DNA of 64,000 bases from Marinobacter sp. JH2 (GTDB taxonomy: Bacteria > Pseudomonadota > Gammaproteobacteria > Pseudomonadales > Oleiphilaceae): assembly GCF_004353225.1 (NCBI RefSeq), contig NZ_CP037934.1:744001-808000 (forward strand), given 5' to 3'. The position numbers and the translations under genes are program-made. Shown piece by piece: positions 36,627-44,176 of the stretch; positions within the stretch are counted from its first letter, which is position 1; every line of letters begins with the position of its first letter. A model generated the notes under the pieces. That model was not told the DNA's origin and did no database searches. It saw only the letters and a program-made list of their open reading frames with translations.

Positions 36627-37350
36627 CATCTTTCAGGCGTAACTCATATTCGCTGCCATCTGGCTCGACCTGAAGCAGGCGGGCCAGCAAATAATTTTGC
36701 TCCGGATCAAACCACATCAAGGTTTGGCGTTTGGAATCTTCTTCGCGCACCTTTTCCGCTTTCAGTGTTTTCATAGTGTGGCCGCGGTCGCTTAGGCTTT
36801 CTTCGGCAATAACGGCAAAGCGATCGGTGTCGTAGTCCCCTTTATCCAGCACTCGGTAAGCGAGGTCACGCTTTCCGGCCTTCAAATCCTGGTGCAACTG
36901 CAATTGGTAGCCCAAGGGGTCCAGAGTGCCTTCCTCTAGCTTCACCTCAAATGATTTGCCACGATATTTTCCGGTTGCTACGCCTTTTTGCCAGTCGAAA
37001 TCAATGGACTGCTTCCGGTCTTTGATTAGAAAGCCAGACAGGCGGTAGCGGTAGCGTAAAGGGATGACGTGCCCGTTCTCCCATTTGAAAATGAGGGATT
37101 CATTGATGTCGGCGATGAAAGAATCAACATCGGTGCGGTACAGCCAAATGTTGTTGCCCTGAGCTGTGAGCGTGCGGATGCCTTGACCATTCAGGCTTAC
37201 GCCTTTGGACATAGAGGCGGTGTAGCTGGCCTCGTAGGGGGTCAGTTCTGAGGTGGTGGAATTGTCAGTTGAAGCGCTGGCTGCGAGGCTAAAAAACAAT
37301 AGCCCCGCGAGCAGCGAAAAAATTCTAATTGGCGCTTTACAGCTTTGCAT
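36610..37350 (-). CDS. DUF3108 family exported protein
   Basis: Exported protein of 246 residues with a signal peptide (KAPIRIFSLLAGLLFFSLAASA), followed by a beta-rich mature domain. I recognise it as DUF3108: TPYEASYTASMSKGVSLNGQG near the start, RYRYRLSG and FDPEQNYLLARLLQVEPDGSE near the end. It lies 71 nt downstream of purN on the same strand; the purM-purN-DUF3108 order is one I recall from Pseudomonas. The function is unknown; a lipoprotein- or LPS-related envelope role is speculation. Confidence 0.82.
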   Translation of the reverse strand: MQSCKAPIRIFSLLAGLLFFSLAASASTDNSTTSELTPYEASYTASMSKGVSLNGQGIRTLTAQGNNIWLYRTDVDSFIADINESLIFKWENGHVIPLRYRYRLSGFLIKDRKQSIDFDWQKGVATGKYRGKSFEVKLEEGTLDPLGYQLQLHQDLKAGKRDLAYRVLDKGDYDTDRFAVIAEESLSDRGHTMKTLKAEKVREEDSKRQTLMWFDPEQNYLLARLLQVEPDGSEYELRLKDARVQD

Positions 37351-37421
37351 TCGAAGGCCTCTTCACGGTCTGTGCATGTCACAGTCTAGCCGTTCTTGGT
37401 TCCGAGAGGATGACAATCTGT

Positions 37422-38084
37422 TCAGCTATCCGAGAGGCGCATGGGTCTCGGTAGCAGCGACCCGTCCAATTGAACGCCATCGGCTGCAAGCTGGATGCGA
37501 CCTTCGCAGAACCAGCGCAGAACGATCGGGTAGAGCAGGTGTTCCTGCTGTTGGACACGCTCCGCCAGTGATTCCGGGGTGTCGTCTTCGTTTACCCGAA
37601 TTTCGGATTGTGCGATGACGGGGCCGCCGTCTAGCTCTTCCGTGACAAAGTGAATCGAAACGCCATGAACTTTGTCGCCGGCTTCCAGCACCCGTTTGTG
37701 CGTGTTTAGGCCGGTATAAGCCGGCAGAAGCGAAGGATGAATGTTCAGCATCCTGCCCCGGAATGCGCGAACGAAATCGGGCGTCAAAATGCGCATGAAG
37801 CCAGCAAGTACGATAACGTCCGGATTGTGCCTGTGCAGCTCAGCCATCAGAGAGGCATCGAAAGCCTCCCGTGAATCCGACTTCGTATGATCAATGACGA
37901 AGGTGGGGATATTGGCTTGAGCTGCGCGCTCCAGTGCAAATGCACCGGGGCGGTTGCACCCAACAGCAATGATTTCCCCGGGAAAGTCTCGTTCACGGGT
38001 GGCTTCGATCAGAGCTTGCAGGTTGGTTCCGCTGCCTGACGCCAGAACAACAATTTTCGGTAGCGGCGCTGGGTCTGCCATCAT
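37422..38084 (-). CDS. purN: Phosphoribosylglycinamide formyltransferase 1 (GAR transformylase)
   Basis: Transfers a formyl group from 10-formyltetrahydrofolate to GAR in purine synthesis. The 220-residue protein begins with [18 protein letters not shown] (GAR phosphate-binding loop). It has catalytic Asn/His in the segment [18 protein letters not shown], and Asp in the [13 protein letters not shown] region. ATG overlaps the purM stop by 4 nt, so both are co-translated. Confidence 0.97.
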   Translation of the reverse strand: MMADPAPLPKIVVLASGSGTNLQALIEATRERDFPGEIIAVGCNRPGAFALERAAQANIPTFVIDHTKSDSREAFDASLMAELHRHNPDVIVLAGFMRILTPDFVRAFRGRMLNIHPSLLPAYTGLNTHKRVLEAGDKVHGVSIHFVTEELDGGPVIAQSEIRVNEDDTPESLAERVQQQEHLLYPIVLRWFCEGRIQLAADGVQLDGSLLPRPMRLSDS

Positions 38085-39145
38085 GCTTTAAGCAGCCCTG
38101 GTGCGTAACGAACGGCTGATGCAGTGTCGTTGGAGTCTGCGTTTTCGATCACACCCACCTGCCACACGGTTTCACCCATCGCGTTCAGTGTGTCGATCGC
38201 CAGATCTTTTTGATCTTCAGGCACGCAGACAATCATGCCAATACCGCAGTTAAACGTGCGGTACATTTCTTCTGCCGCTACGCCGCCGGCATCTTTCAGC
38301 CACTGGAATACAGGAGGCAGTTCCCAGCTTTCCGTATCGATTGCCGCAACTGTGTTGTCTGGCAGAACACGGGGGATGTTTTCTGGCAGTCCGCCGCCGG
38401 TGATGTGTGACATGGCGCGAACGTCTACGTCACGAATCAGCTTGAGCAGGTTCTTCACATAGATGCGAGTCGGAGCCATAAGAGCGTCAGCCAGCGTGGT
38501 GTCGCCTAAAGGTTGGCTCAAGTCCGCTCCGCTTACTTCGATGATTTTGCGAATCAGCGAGTAGCCGTTCGAGTGCGGGCCTGACGAGCCTAAGGCCAGC
38601 AGTACGTCGCCGGACTGAACGCGGCTACCGTCAAGAATGTTTTCACGTTCAACAACACCAACGCAGAAGCCGGCGAGGTCGTAGTCATCGCCTTCATACA
38701 TGCCTGGCATTTCAGCAGTTTCGCCGCCTACCAGTGCGCAGCCGGAAAGCTCACAGCCTCTGCCGATGCCTTCAACAACATTCGCTGCGATGTCGACGTT
38801 AAGTTTGCCCGTGGCGTAGTAATCCAGGAAGAACAGAGGCTCGGCGCCACCAACGATCAAGTCGTTCACGCACATGGCAACAAGATCAATGCCGATGGTG
38901 TCGTGCTTTTCGAGTTGCATGGCGAGGCGAAGCTTAGTGCCTACGCCATCAGTGCCGGAAACCAGTACGGGCTCTTTGTAGCCGGCTGGGATGGACACCA
39001 TGGCACCAAATCCACCAAGGCCGCCGAGTACTTCGGGGCGGCGGGTTTTGGTCGCGGTGTTCTTAATGCGGTTGACCAGCTCGTTGCCGGCATCAATATC
39101 AACACCCGCATCGCGGTAGGTGAGGGAGGGCTTCTGTTCGCTCAT
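38081..39145 (-). CDS. purM: Phosphoribosylformylglycinamidine cyclo-ligase (AIR synthetase)
   Basis: Closes the imidazole ring of the purine pathway using ATP. From ATG 39145 it has 354 residues and starts [21 protein letters not shown]. It carries [40 protein letters not shown] and [18 protein letters not shown], typical of PurM. A longer frame to 39232 lacks family sequence. It is divergent from the DUF2066 gene; no obvious PurR operator is visible in the 236-nt space. Confidence 0.97.
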   Translation of the reverse strand: MSEQKPSLTYRDAGVDIDAGNELVNRIKNTATKTRRPEVLGGLGGFGAMVSIPAGYKEPVLVSGTDGVGTKLRLAMQLEKHDTIGIDLVAMCVNDLIVGGAEPLFFLDYYATGKLNVDIAANVVEGIGRGCELSGCALVGGETAEMPGMYEGDDYDLAGFCVGVVERENILDGSRVQSGDVLLALGSSGPHSNGYSLIRKIIEVSGADLSQPLGDTTLADALMAPTRIYVKNLLKLIRDVDVRAMSHITGGGLPENIPRVLPDNTVAAIDTESWELPPVFQWLKDAGGVAAEEMYRTFNCGIGMIVCVPEDQKDLAIDTLNAMGETVWQVGVIENADSNDTASAVRYAPGLLKA

Positions 39146-39381
39146 GGAAAATAACCATTGGACTGTGGGTCTGGCCGCGGATTTTAACAGGTGCGCACGG
39201 GGGGGCCAACTGGTATTCCGCGATCCGGCCACTATTCGTTGGTTAATCTACGGTTATCACGTAGAGCGGTGGCTGGCTTGCTACTCAGCCGACAGGTGAT
39301 GGTGTATCCTGTGCGCCAATCATGGGAACGGCAGGGTACTACATCTACATGACGAATTCAGTCAACGGGTATTCAGCGAAA

Positions 39382-40632
39382 ATGAAGCGGGCGGTGCTGG
39401 TAACAATCGCGATGGTGTGTGCCTTGTTTGCAGGGTCGCCAGCCACAGCCGTTACAATTACCGGACTCTATAATGCGGATGTGCCGATCTCTGGCTCCAG
39501 CAGTTCGGGGGTTAAAGCGGGTTATGAGGCTGGGTTGCGTGAGGTGTTAGTGCGCGTTTCGGGTAGTCGGGACGTGCTAGAGCTGGAAGGTGTCGATCAG
39601 CTTTTATCTAAGGCAGAGTCTTTGGTGTTGGCGTACCAGGTTGGCGAAAGCCAGGGCCAGAGTCGCATGCAGATGAGTTTTGGCGCGGTTGGCGTGAACC
39701 GTGGCCTTGCTGCGCTCAATGCGCCGGTGTGGGGCGCTAATCGTCCGCTTACATTGGCCTGGATTGCGGTAGAAGATCGAGGCCAACGTCAATTGATTAC
39801 CGCTAAAACCAGCGCTTCGGCACAGTCGGACGGTGCGGCTGAGTGGCGCGCGCATTTGGTGGAGGTCGCATCTGAGCGCGGGTTGCCGATGGTTTTCCCA
39901 GGCGAGGGATTTTCGGACGACCGCTCGTTGTTATCCGACTTGTGGGGCCAGTTTGTTGACCGCATTGAGGCTGCTTCCGAGGGGCAGGCATACGATGTGA
40001 TCACCTTGATGCGCATTAGCCGTTCAGGAGGGCAATGGCGTGCGGGCTGGGTATTTGAAGGTATGGGGATGGACGCCAGTGAGCGTTCAGCCAGTGCAGG
40101 TACACCAAGAGAGCTGGCAGAAAAAGTTGTGGATCAGTGGGCAGAGCTCTATGCCGGCCGTTATGCTGTTTCTGCCAGCAGTGTTGCCGATTCACCGGCA
40201 GTAGACGTGGTTGTGGACGGTGTCTCCTCGCTTGCGGATTACGGCAACGCGGTGAAGGCACTCGAAGGTATGACGCCCGTGCGCGCTGTCGGAGCATCGC
40301 GCATCCGGGGTGAGCGTTTGACGCTGGAGGTGGCGTTTTCAGGGGAGTTGAATCAATTGCAAGAATACATTGCCCTTGACCCGCGGTTTGTTGCCCAGAA
40401 CGCAGAGGATGCAACGACAATCGTCCAGACAACGGAGGTGGTGCAACCAGCCGCGTCTGTTGATCAAGGCGAGCAAGAAGTTGAAGCAGAGGCGTCGGAA
40501 GCCTCCGGCCCTGCCTACCAGTCGTTGCCGGAAGGTGATGAGCAAGACGCAGCTGACGCCTTTGAGTCCCTCTACGAAGTGCTTTACTACCGCTGGCAGA
40601 GAACTCCCGGTCGTGGTGAAAGCAACTCATAA
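39382..40632 (+). CDS. DUF2066 family exported protein
   Basis: Exported protein of unknown function (DUF2066), about 416 residues from the start used here. MKRAVLVTIAMVCALFAGSPATA reads as a signal peptide and TITGLYNADVPISG opens the mature domain. Other in-frame ATGs exist at 39322 and 39349 and no start has a good ribosome-binding site, so the N-terminus is uncertain by up to 20 residues. The C-terminal 60 residues are acidic and low complexity (QGEQEVEAEASEASGPAYQ). The neighbours purM (divergent), a CDP-alcohol transferase and hda follow an order I recall from Pseudomonas. Confidence 0.8.
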   Translation: MKRAVLVTIAMVCALFAGSPATAVTITGLYNADVPISGSSSSGVKAGYEAGLREVLVRVSGSRDVLELEGVDQLLSKAESLVLAYQVGESQGQSRMQMSFGAVGVNRGLAALNAPVWGANRPLTLAWIAVEDRGQRQLITAKTSASAQSDGAAEWRAHLVEVASERGLPMVFPGEGFSDDRSLLSDLWGQFVDRIEAASEGQAYDVITLMRISRSGGQWRAGWVFEGMGMDASERSASAGTPRELAEKVVDQWAELYAGRYAVSASSVADSPAVDVVVDGVSSLADYGNAVKALEGMTPVRAVGASRIRGERLTLEVAFSGELNQLQEYIALDPRFVAQNAEDATTIVQTTEVVQPAASVDQGEQEVEAEASEASGPAYQSLPEGDEQDAADAFESLYEVLYYRWQRTPGRGESNS

Positions 40633-40650
40633 ACTGACGGAGACTAATAC

Positions 40651-41211
40651 GTGAGATCGCAGCAGTGGCGTTGGATTCCCAATGCACTGACGTTTTTGCG
40701 GATCGTGCTGATCATTCCGTTCGCCGGTGCTTTACTTGACGGTGGGTACCGCTTTGCGCTGGTCATCTTTGTGGTTGCAGCGCTGACTGATGCGATCGAT
40801 GGTTTTCTTGCCCGTTCATTTAATTGGAAGAGCCGGTTAGGGGCGATTGCGGACCCTCTGGCCGATAAAGCGCTGTTGATCACGGCGTATCTGATGTTGA
40901 CGATTACAGGCGTGTTGCCCGTTTGGTTATTTGCCTTGGTGCTTGGGCGTGATTTGATTATTGTGTGCGGAGGGCTTGCGTTCCATTACGGCGTGGGGCG
41001 TTTTGAAATGGAGCCGAGTATACCAGGCAAAATAAATACCTTTATTCAAATTCTGGCCGCCTTGTTGATCATTATTCTGATGGCGGGTTTGTCGATGGAA
41101 CCGTGGATCCTGACTGCTAGTATCTGGGTTGTTGCTGTTTCCGCAGTGTTAAGCGGTGGCCATTACGTGTTGGTTTGGGGTGTGCGGGCATGGAGGGCAA
41201 AACGGTCGTGA
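40651..41211 (+). CDS. CDP-alcohol phosphatidyltransferase family protein
   Basis: Integral membrane enzyme of 186 residues, probably PgsA-like, transferring a phosphatidyl group from CDP-diacylglycerol to an alcohol. The signature DG-x2-AR-x8-G-x3-D-x3-D is intact: D50, G51, A54, R55, G64, D68, D72. About five to six membrane helices are visible. The GTG start has GGAG 12 nt upstream. It is 18 nt downstream of the DUF2066 gene and overlaps hda as GTGA. The actual acceptor (glycerol-3-phosphate or other) cannot be read from the sequence. Confidence 0.87.
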   Translation: MRSQQWRWIPNALTFLRIVLIIPFAGALLDGGYRFALVIFVVAALTDAIDGFLARSFNWKSRLGAIADPLADKALLITAYLMLTITGVLPVWLFALVLGRDLIIVCGGLAFHYGVGRFEMEPSIPGKINTFIQILAALLIIILMAGLSMEPWILTASIWVVAVSAVLSGGHYVLVWGVRAWRAKRS

Positions 41212-41906
41212 TACCGTCTCAGATGATCCTCGGGGTCAAACTCAGGGATGACGCTCGTTTCGAGAATTTTCACGGCGACAGGAATCGCGAGGTTGCCCGT
41301 CGTCTTGAGGCCATCTGTGACGCACCACAGGGGCTGCCCGTGGTTGTAGTCTGCGGAGATTCTGATACCGGCAAGAGTCATTTGCTACAGGCTGCCTGCA
41401 ACAAAACGGATCAGTTTGGCCGGGCGGGTGTGTGTATCAGCATTGGCGAATTGCTCCCCTTTGGCCCGGATGCGCTGGATGGGCTTGATGTGCACCCGTT
41501 ACTTTGTCTCGATGATCTGGACAAGATTGCGGGTAAAGCCGATTGGGAAGAGGCAATTTTTCATCTATACAACCGTGTGATGGACCGGGGGGGGCTGCTG
41601 CTTGTAAGCCTGTCGGAAGTGCCCGGATCCTTGCCGTTTGGTTTGCCGGATCTGGTGTCTCGGTTGTCCCACGGGTTATTGCTTCAGCTGGGCTTGTACC
41701 GGGACGAAGACCGGATGCACATATTGATGGCCAGGGCTGAGCAGCGTGGATTGGTTGTGAGCGACGATGTGGCCAACTTTATCATGCGGCGAGCACCACG
41801 AAAGCTCGGAGATCTGTTGGGTATTCTTGATACTCTTGATGAAAACTCGCTGCAAGCCCAGCGTCGCCTAACCATCCCCTTCGTAAAAACGGTAATGGGT
41901 TGGTAG
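41208..41906 (+). CDS. hda: DnaA regulatory inactivator Hda
   Basis: AAA+ DnaA paralogue that, bound to the DNA-loaded beta clamp, stimulates DnaA-ATP hydrolysis and prevents re-initiation. From GTG 41208 it has 232 residues. A clamp-binding hexapeptide-like QMILGV lies at residues 5-10, just before LRDDARFENF, as in Hda proteins. Walker A is GDSDTGKS (50-57) and Walker B is LLCLDDLDKI. I prefer GTG 41208 because it overlaps the previous stop (GTGA) with GGAGG upstream; an ATG at 41190 adds six residues. Confidence 0.93.
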   Translation: MIPSQMILGVKLRDDARFENFHGDRNREVARRLEAICDAPQGLPVVVVCGDSDTGKSHLLQAACNKTDQFGRAGVCISIGELLPFGPDALDGLDVHPLLCLDDLDKIAGKADWEEAIFHLYNRVMDRGGLLLVSLSEVPGSLPFGLPDLVSRLSHGLLLQLGLYRDEDRMHILMARAEQRGLVVSDDVANFIMRRAPRKLGDLLGILDTLDENSLQAQRRLTIPFVKTVMGW

Positions 41907-41956
41907 TGGCACAATAACAAAGAACTCAAAACGATAATGACAATTGGAGAGACGAC

Positions 41957-42754
41957 ATGAGACGGGTTGTATTCAACCAAAAAGGTGGTGTGGGCAAATC
42001 CAGCATTACCTGTAATCTTGCGGCCATCAGTGCTGCCCGGGGAAAGCGGACTCTGGTTGTTGATCTTGATCCCCAAGGGAATTCCACCCATTACCTGTTG
42101 GGCAAGGCTTCCTCTGAACTGAAGGACACAGTGGCAGACCTACTGGAGCAAACAGTTGCGTTCAGTATGTTCACCCGTCGCCCAGATGAGTTTGTGCACG
42201 CCACGCCTTTTGACAACCTGTTCGTGTTGCCCTCCAGCCCAGAGCTGGATTTCCTGGAGCGTAAGCTGGAGGCCAAACACAAGATTTACAAACTGAGAGA
42301 GTTTCTGAAGAAGTTGGGTGATAGTTTTGATGAGATATTTATCGATACCGCGCCGGCTCTTAACTTTTACACCCGGTCTGCGCTGATTGCAGCCCAACGT
42401 TGCCTGATTCCGTTTGATTGCGACGATTTCTCGCGGCAGGCGCTCTACAATATTTTGCATGAGATTCGGGAGCTTCAGGAAGACCACAATGAGGAGTTGG
42501 TAGTTGAAGGTATTGTGGCAAACCAGTTCCAGCCGAGAGCGAGCCTCCCAAAACAGTTGGTACGTGAGTTGATTGAGGAGGGTTTGCCTGTACTGCCGGT
42601 ACGTCTGTCCAGTTCGGTGAAAATGAAAGAATCGCATCAAGCACGAAAGCCGCTGATACACATGGCTCCCAAGCATGCGCTCACTCAGCAGTTCGAAAAC
42701 TTGTACCGGGTGTTGTACGGTGAGTCGGTCGAATTGGAGGCGTTGGCGGATTGA
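41957..42754 (+). CDS. Orphan ParA-family ATPase
   Basis: Deviant Walker A ATPase of the ParA/Soj/MinD superfamily, 265 residues. Walker A KGGVGKS is at 9-15, with signature Lys9 for dimer-dependent ATPase activity. VVDLDPQGNSTHYLL (switch I) and FDEIFIDTAPAL (Walker B) follow. There is no ParB or parS-like gene beside it, so it is not the chromosome-partition pair; a role in positioning a cargo protein is possible. The stop overlaps the next gene as TGATG. RBS GGAGAG precedes the ATG. Confidence 0.88.
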   Translation: MRRVVFNQKGGVGKSSITCNLAAISAARGKRTLVVDLDPQGNSTHYLLGKASSELKDTVADLLEQTVAFSMFTRRPDEFVHATPFDNLFVLPSSPELDFLERKLEAKHKIYKLREFLKKLGDSFDEIFIDTAPALNFYTRSALIAAQRCLIPFDCDDFSRQALYNILHEIRELQEDHNEELVVEGIVANQFQPRASLPKQLVRELIEEGLPVLPVRLSSSVKMKESHQARKPLIHMAPKHALTQQFENLYRVLYGESVELEALAD

Positions 42755-42768
42755 TGGGGCGATCGACT

Positions 42769-43104
42769 ATGACCAACAATCAAGAACATGCGAGTCATGT
42801 TGCCGACAGTCTGCTTCAGATAGAGATCGCACTCAGAAGCATGGATGCTTGGCAAGAACAACCGATGCCGCCAGAAGCGTTCGAAAGCACTCAGCCGTTT
42901 TGTTTGGATACCATGAATTTCACGCAGTGGCTGCAGTTTGTATTTGTCGCGCGTATGAAACTGCTGCTTGAAACCGGGCAAGCGTTGCCTTCGGTGTCGG
43001 GGATTGCTCCGATGGCCGAGGAGTACTTCCGCGGGCAGAGTGAAAGTGGCGCCAACCTTATTCAGGCTTTGGCGCGCATGGACAGCTTGCTCTCGGGGGA
43101 GTGA
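42769..43104 (+). CDS. YqcC family (DUF446) protein
   Basis: Small cytoplasmic protein of 111 residues, recognised as YqcC/DUF446. The core sequence MPPEAFESTQPFCLDTMNFTQWLQFVFVARM and SGIAPMAEEYF is characteristic. The function is unknown; YqcC is often next to the pseudouridine synthase TruC in enterics, which is absent here. An alternative ATG at 42754 overlaps the ParA stop and would add five residues. It is convergent with nadC, with a perfect hairpin between the two stops. Confidence 0.85.
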   Translation: MTNNQEHASHVADSLLQIEIALRSMDAWQEQPMPPEAFESTQPFCLDTMNFTQWLQFVFVARMKLLLETGQALPSVSGIAPMAEEYFRGQSESGANLIQALARMDSLLSGE

Positions 43105-43111
43105 TCGAGGA

Positions 43112-43133
43112 GCGTCTGGATTAATCCAGACGC
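43112..43133 (-). terminator. Perfect hairpin with the nadC stop codon in its loop
   Basis: A 9-bp perfect stem GCGTCTGGA/TCCAGACGC with loop TTAA; the nadC stop (TTA on the + strand, 43121-43123) lies in the loop. It separates convergent yqcC-like and nadC genes. No U-tract on either side. Confidence 0.5.
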
Positions 43134-43960
43134 ATAGACAGGTCGATGGCTTTCACATCTTTGGTGAGCGCTCCAATCGAAATGTAGTCAACGCCGGTTT
43201 CTGCAATGGACACCAGTGTGTGCTCGTTGATACCCCCTGAAGCTTCGAGTTTAGCGCGACCACCAACATAATCTACCGCTTGCTTCATATCTGCCATCGA
43301 AAACTCATCCAACATAATAATGTCAGCGCCCGCATCCAGGGCCTGCTTTAGTTCGTTCAGTGATTCCGTTTCGACTTCGACGGGCTTTCCTGGAGCAATA
43401 CGATGCGCCTCGGTGACGGAGGCTGCGATAGAGCCGCAGGCGGCAATGTGGTTTTCCTTAATCAGGAACGCATCCCACAAGCCGATGCGATGGTTATTGC
43501 AATCGCCGCAGGTTACTGCGTATTTCTGTGCAAGCCGCAGCCCGGGCAGTGTTTTACGAGTATCCAGTAGCTGAACTTTGGTATGGGACACCTTGGCTGC
43601 AAACTCGGCGCACTGGGTTGCCACACCTGAGAGCATTTGAAGCCAGTTAAGAGCGGATCGTTCGGCGGTCAGAAGCGAGCGGGCTTTTCCTGACATCCTG
43701 AAGATAACGTCATTCGCCTTCAGCTGATCGCCATCTTCGTGGAACCATTCCAGCTTCACGTCGGGGTCTACCTGGCGGAAAACTTCGTTCACCCATGCTT
43801 TACCTGCCAGCCGAGCCGGTTCTCGCGTAATAACCCGGCCGTCAGCATGCTTGTCAGCAGGGATCAGCATGGCGGTGATGTCGCCGTCGCCAATGTCTTC
43901 CCGGAGGCTTTGAGCAACGGATTCAATGCGGGCCTGTCGAAGCAGTTCTGGGGTGATCAT
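43121..43960 (-). CDS. nadC: Nicotinate-nucleotide pyrophosphorylase (quinolinate phosphoribosyltransferase)
   Basis: Converts quinolinate and PRPP to nicotinate mononucleotide in de novo NAD synthesis. From ATG 43960 it has 279 residues. [48 protein letters not shown] and the C-terminal [11 protein letters not shown] are QPRTase signatures. The frame is open upstream to 44134 but that part is not family-like. It is divergent from the DUF1631 gene and usually next to ampD, as here with one gene between. Confidence 0.96.
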   Translation of the reverse strand: MITPELLRQARIESVAQSLREDIGDGDITAMLIPADKHADGRVITREPARLAGKAWVNEVFRQVDPDVKLEWFHEDGDQLKANDVIFRMSGKARSLLTAERSALNWLQMLSGVATQCAEFAAKVSHTKVQLLDTRKTLPGLRLAQKYAVTCGDCNNHRIGLWDAFLIKENHIAACGSIAASVTEAHRIAPGKPVEVETESLNELKQALDAGADIIMLDEFSMADMKQAVDYVGGRAKLEASGGINEHTLVSIAETGVDYISIGALTKDVKAIDLSMRLD

Positions 43961-44082
43961 GGTGAAGTTCCGGAAAAGTGAATGTGGATTGATGGGCAGC
44001 AATTCTACTGCGCGGGAGAGAGTATTCAAAATGCCCTGCGCAAGTTGGTGTAATGTGATGGAGTTCCGCGGTAAACAAAAGG

Positions 44083-44133
44083 TGACAAATTCTGACAGAA
44101 GGTGACAGGCAATGCCTATATGATGTAATGACA
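44083..44133. promoter_or_regulatory. Phased TGACA repeats between nadC and the DUF1631 gene
   Basis: TGACA occurs at 44083, 44093 and 44103, exactly 10 bp apart, and again at 44129. The first three units read GGTGACA, TCTGACA, GGTGACA. A possible -10 (TATGAT, 44119-44124) lies downstream in the direction of the DUF1631 gene. Helically phased repeats suggest cooperative binding by a regulator; none is identified. Confidence 0.35.
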
Positions 44134-44176
44134 CCGTGTTTTACATTGTTTAACAGGTTTGGGACGGAGCAACTCC

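Noticed and set aside
39146..39381. PurR operator in front of purM
   Set aside because: No sequence close to the ACGCAAACGTTTGCGT palindrome was found in the purM-DUF2066 gap.
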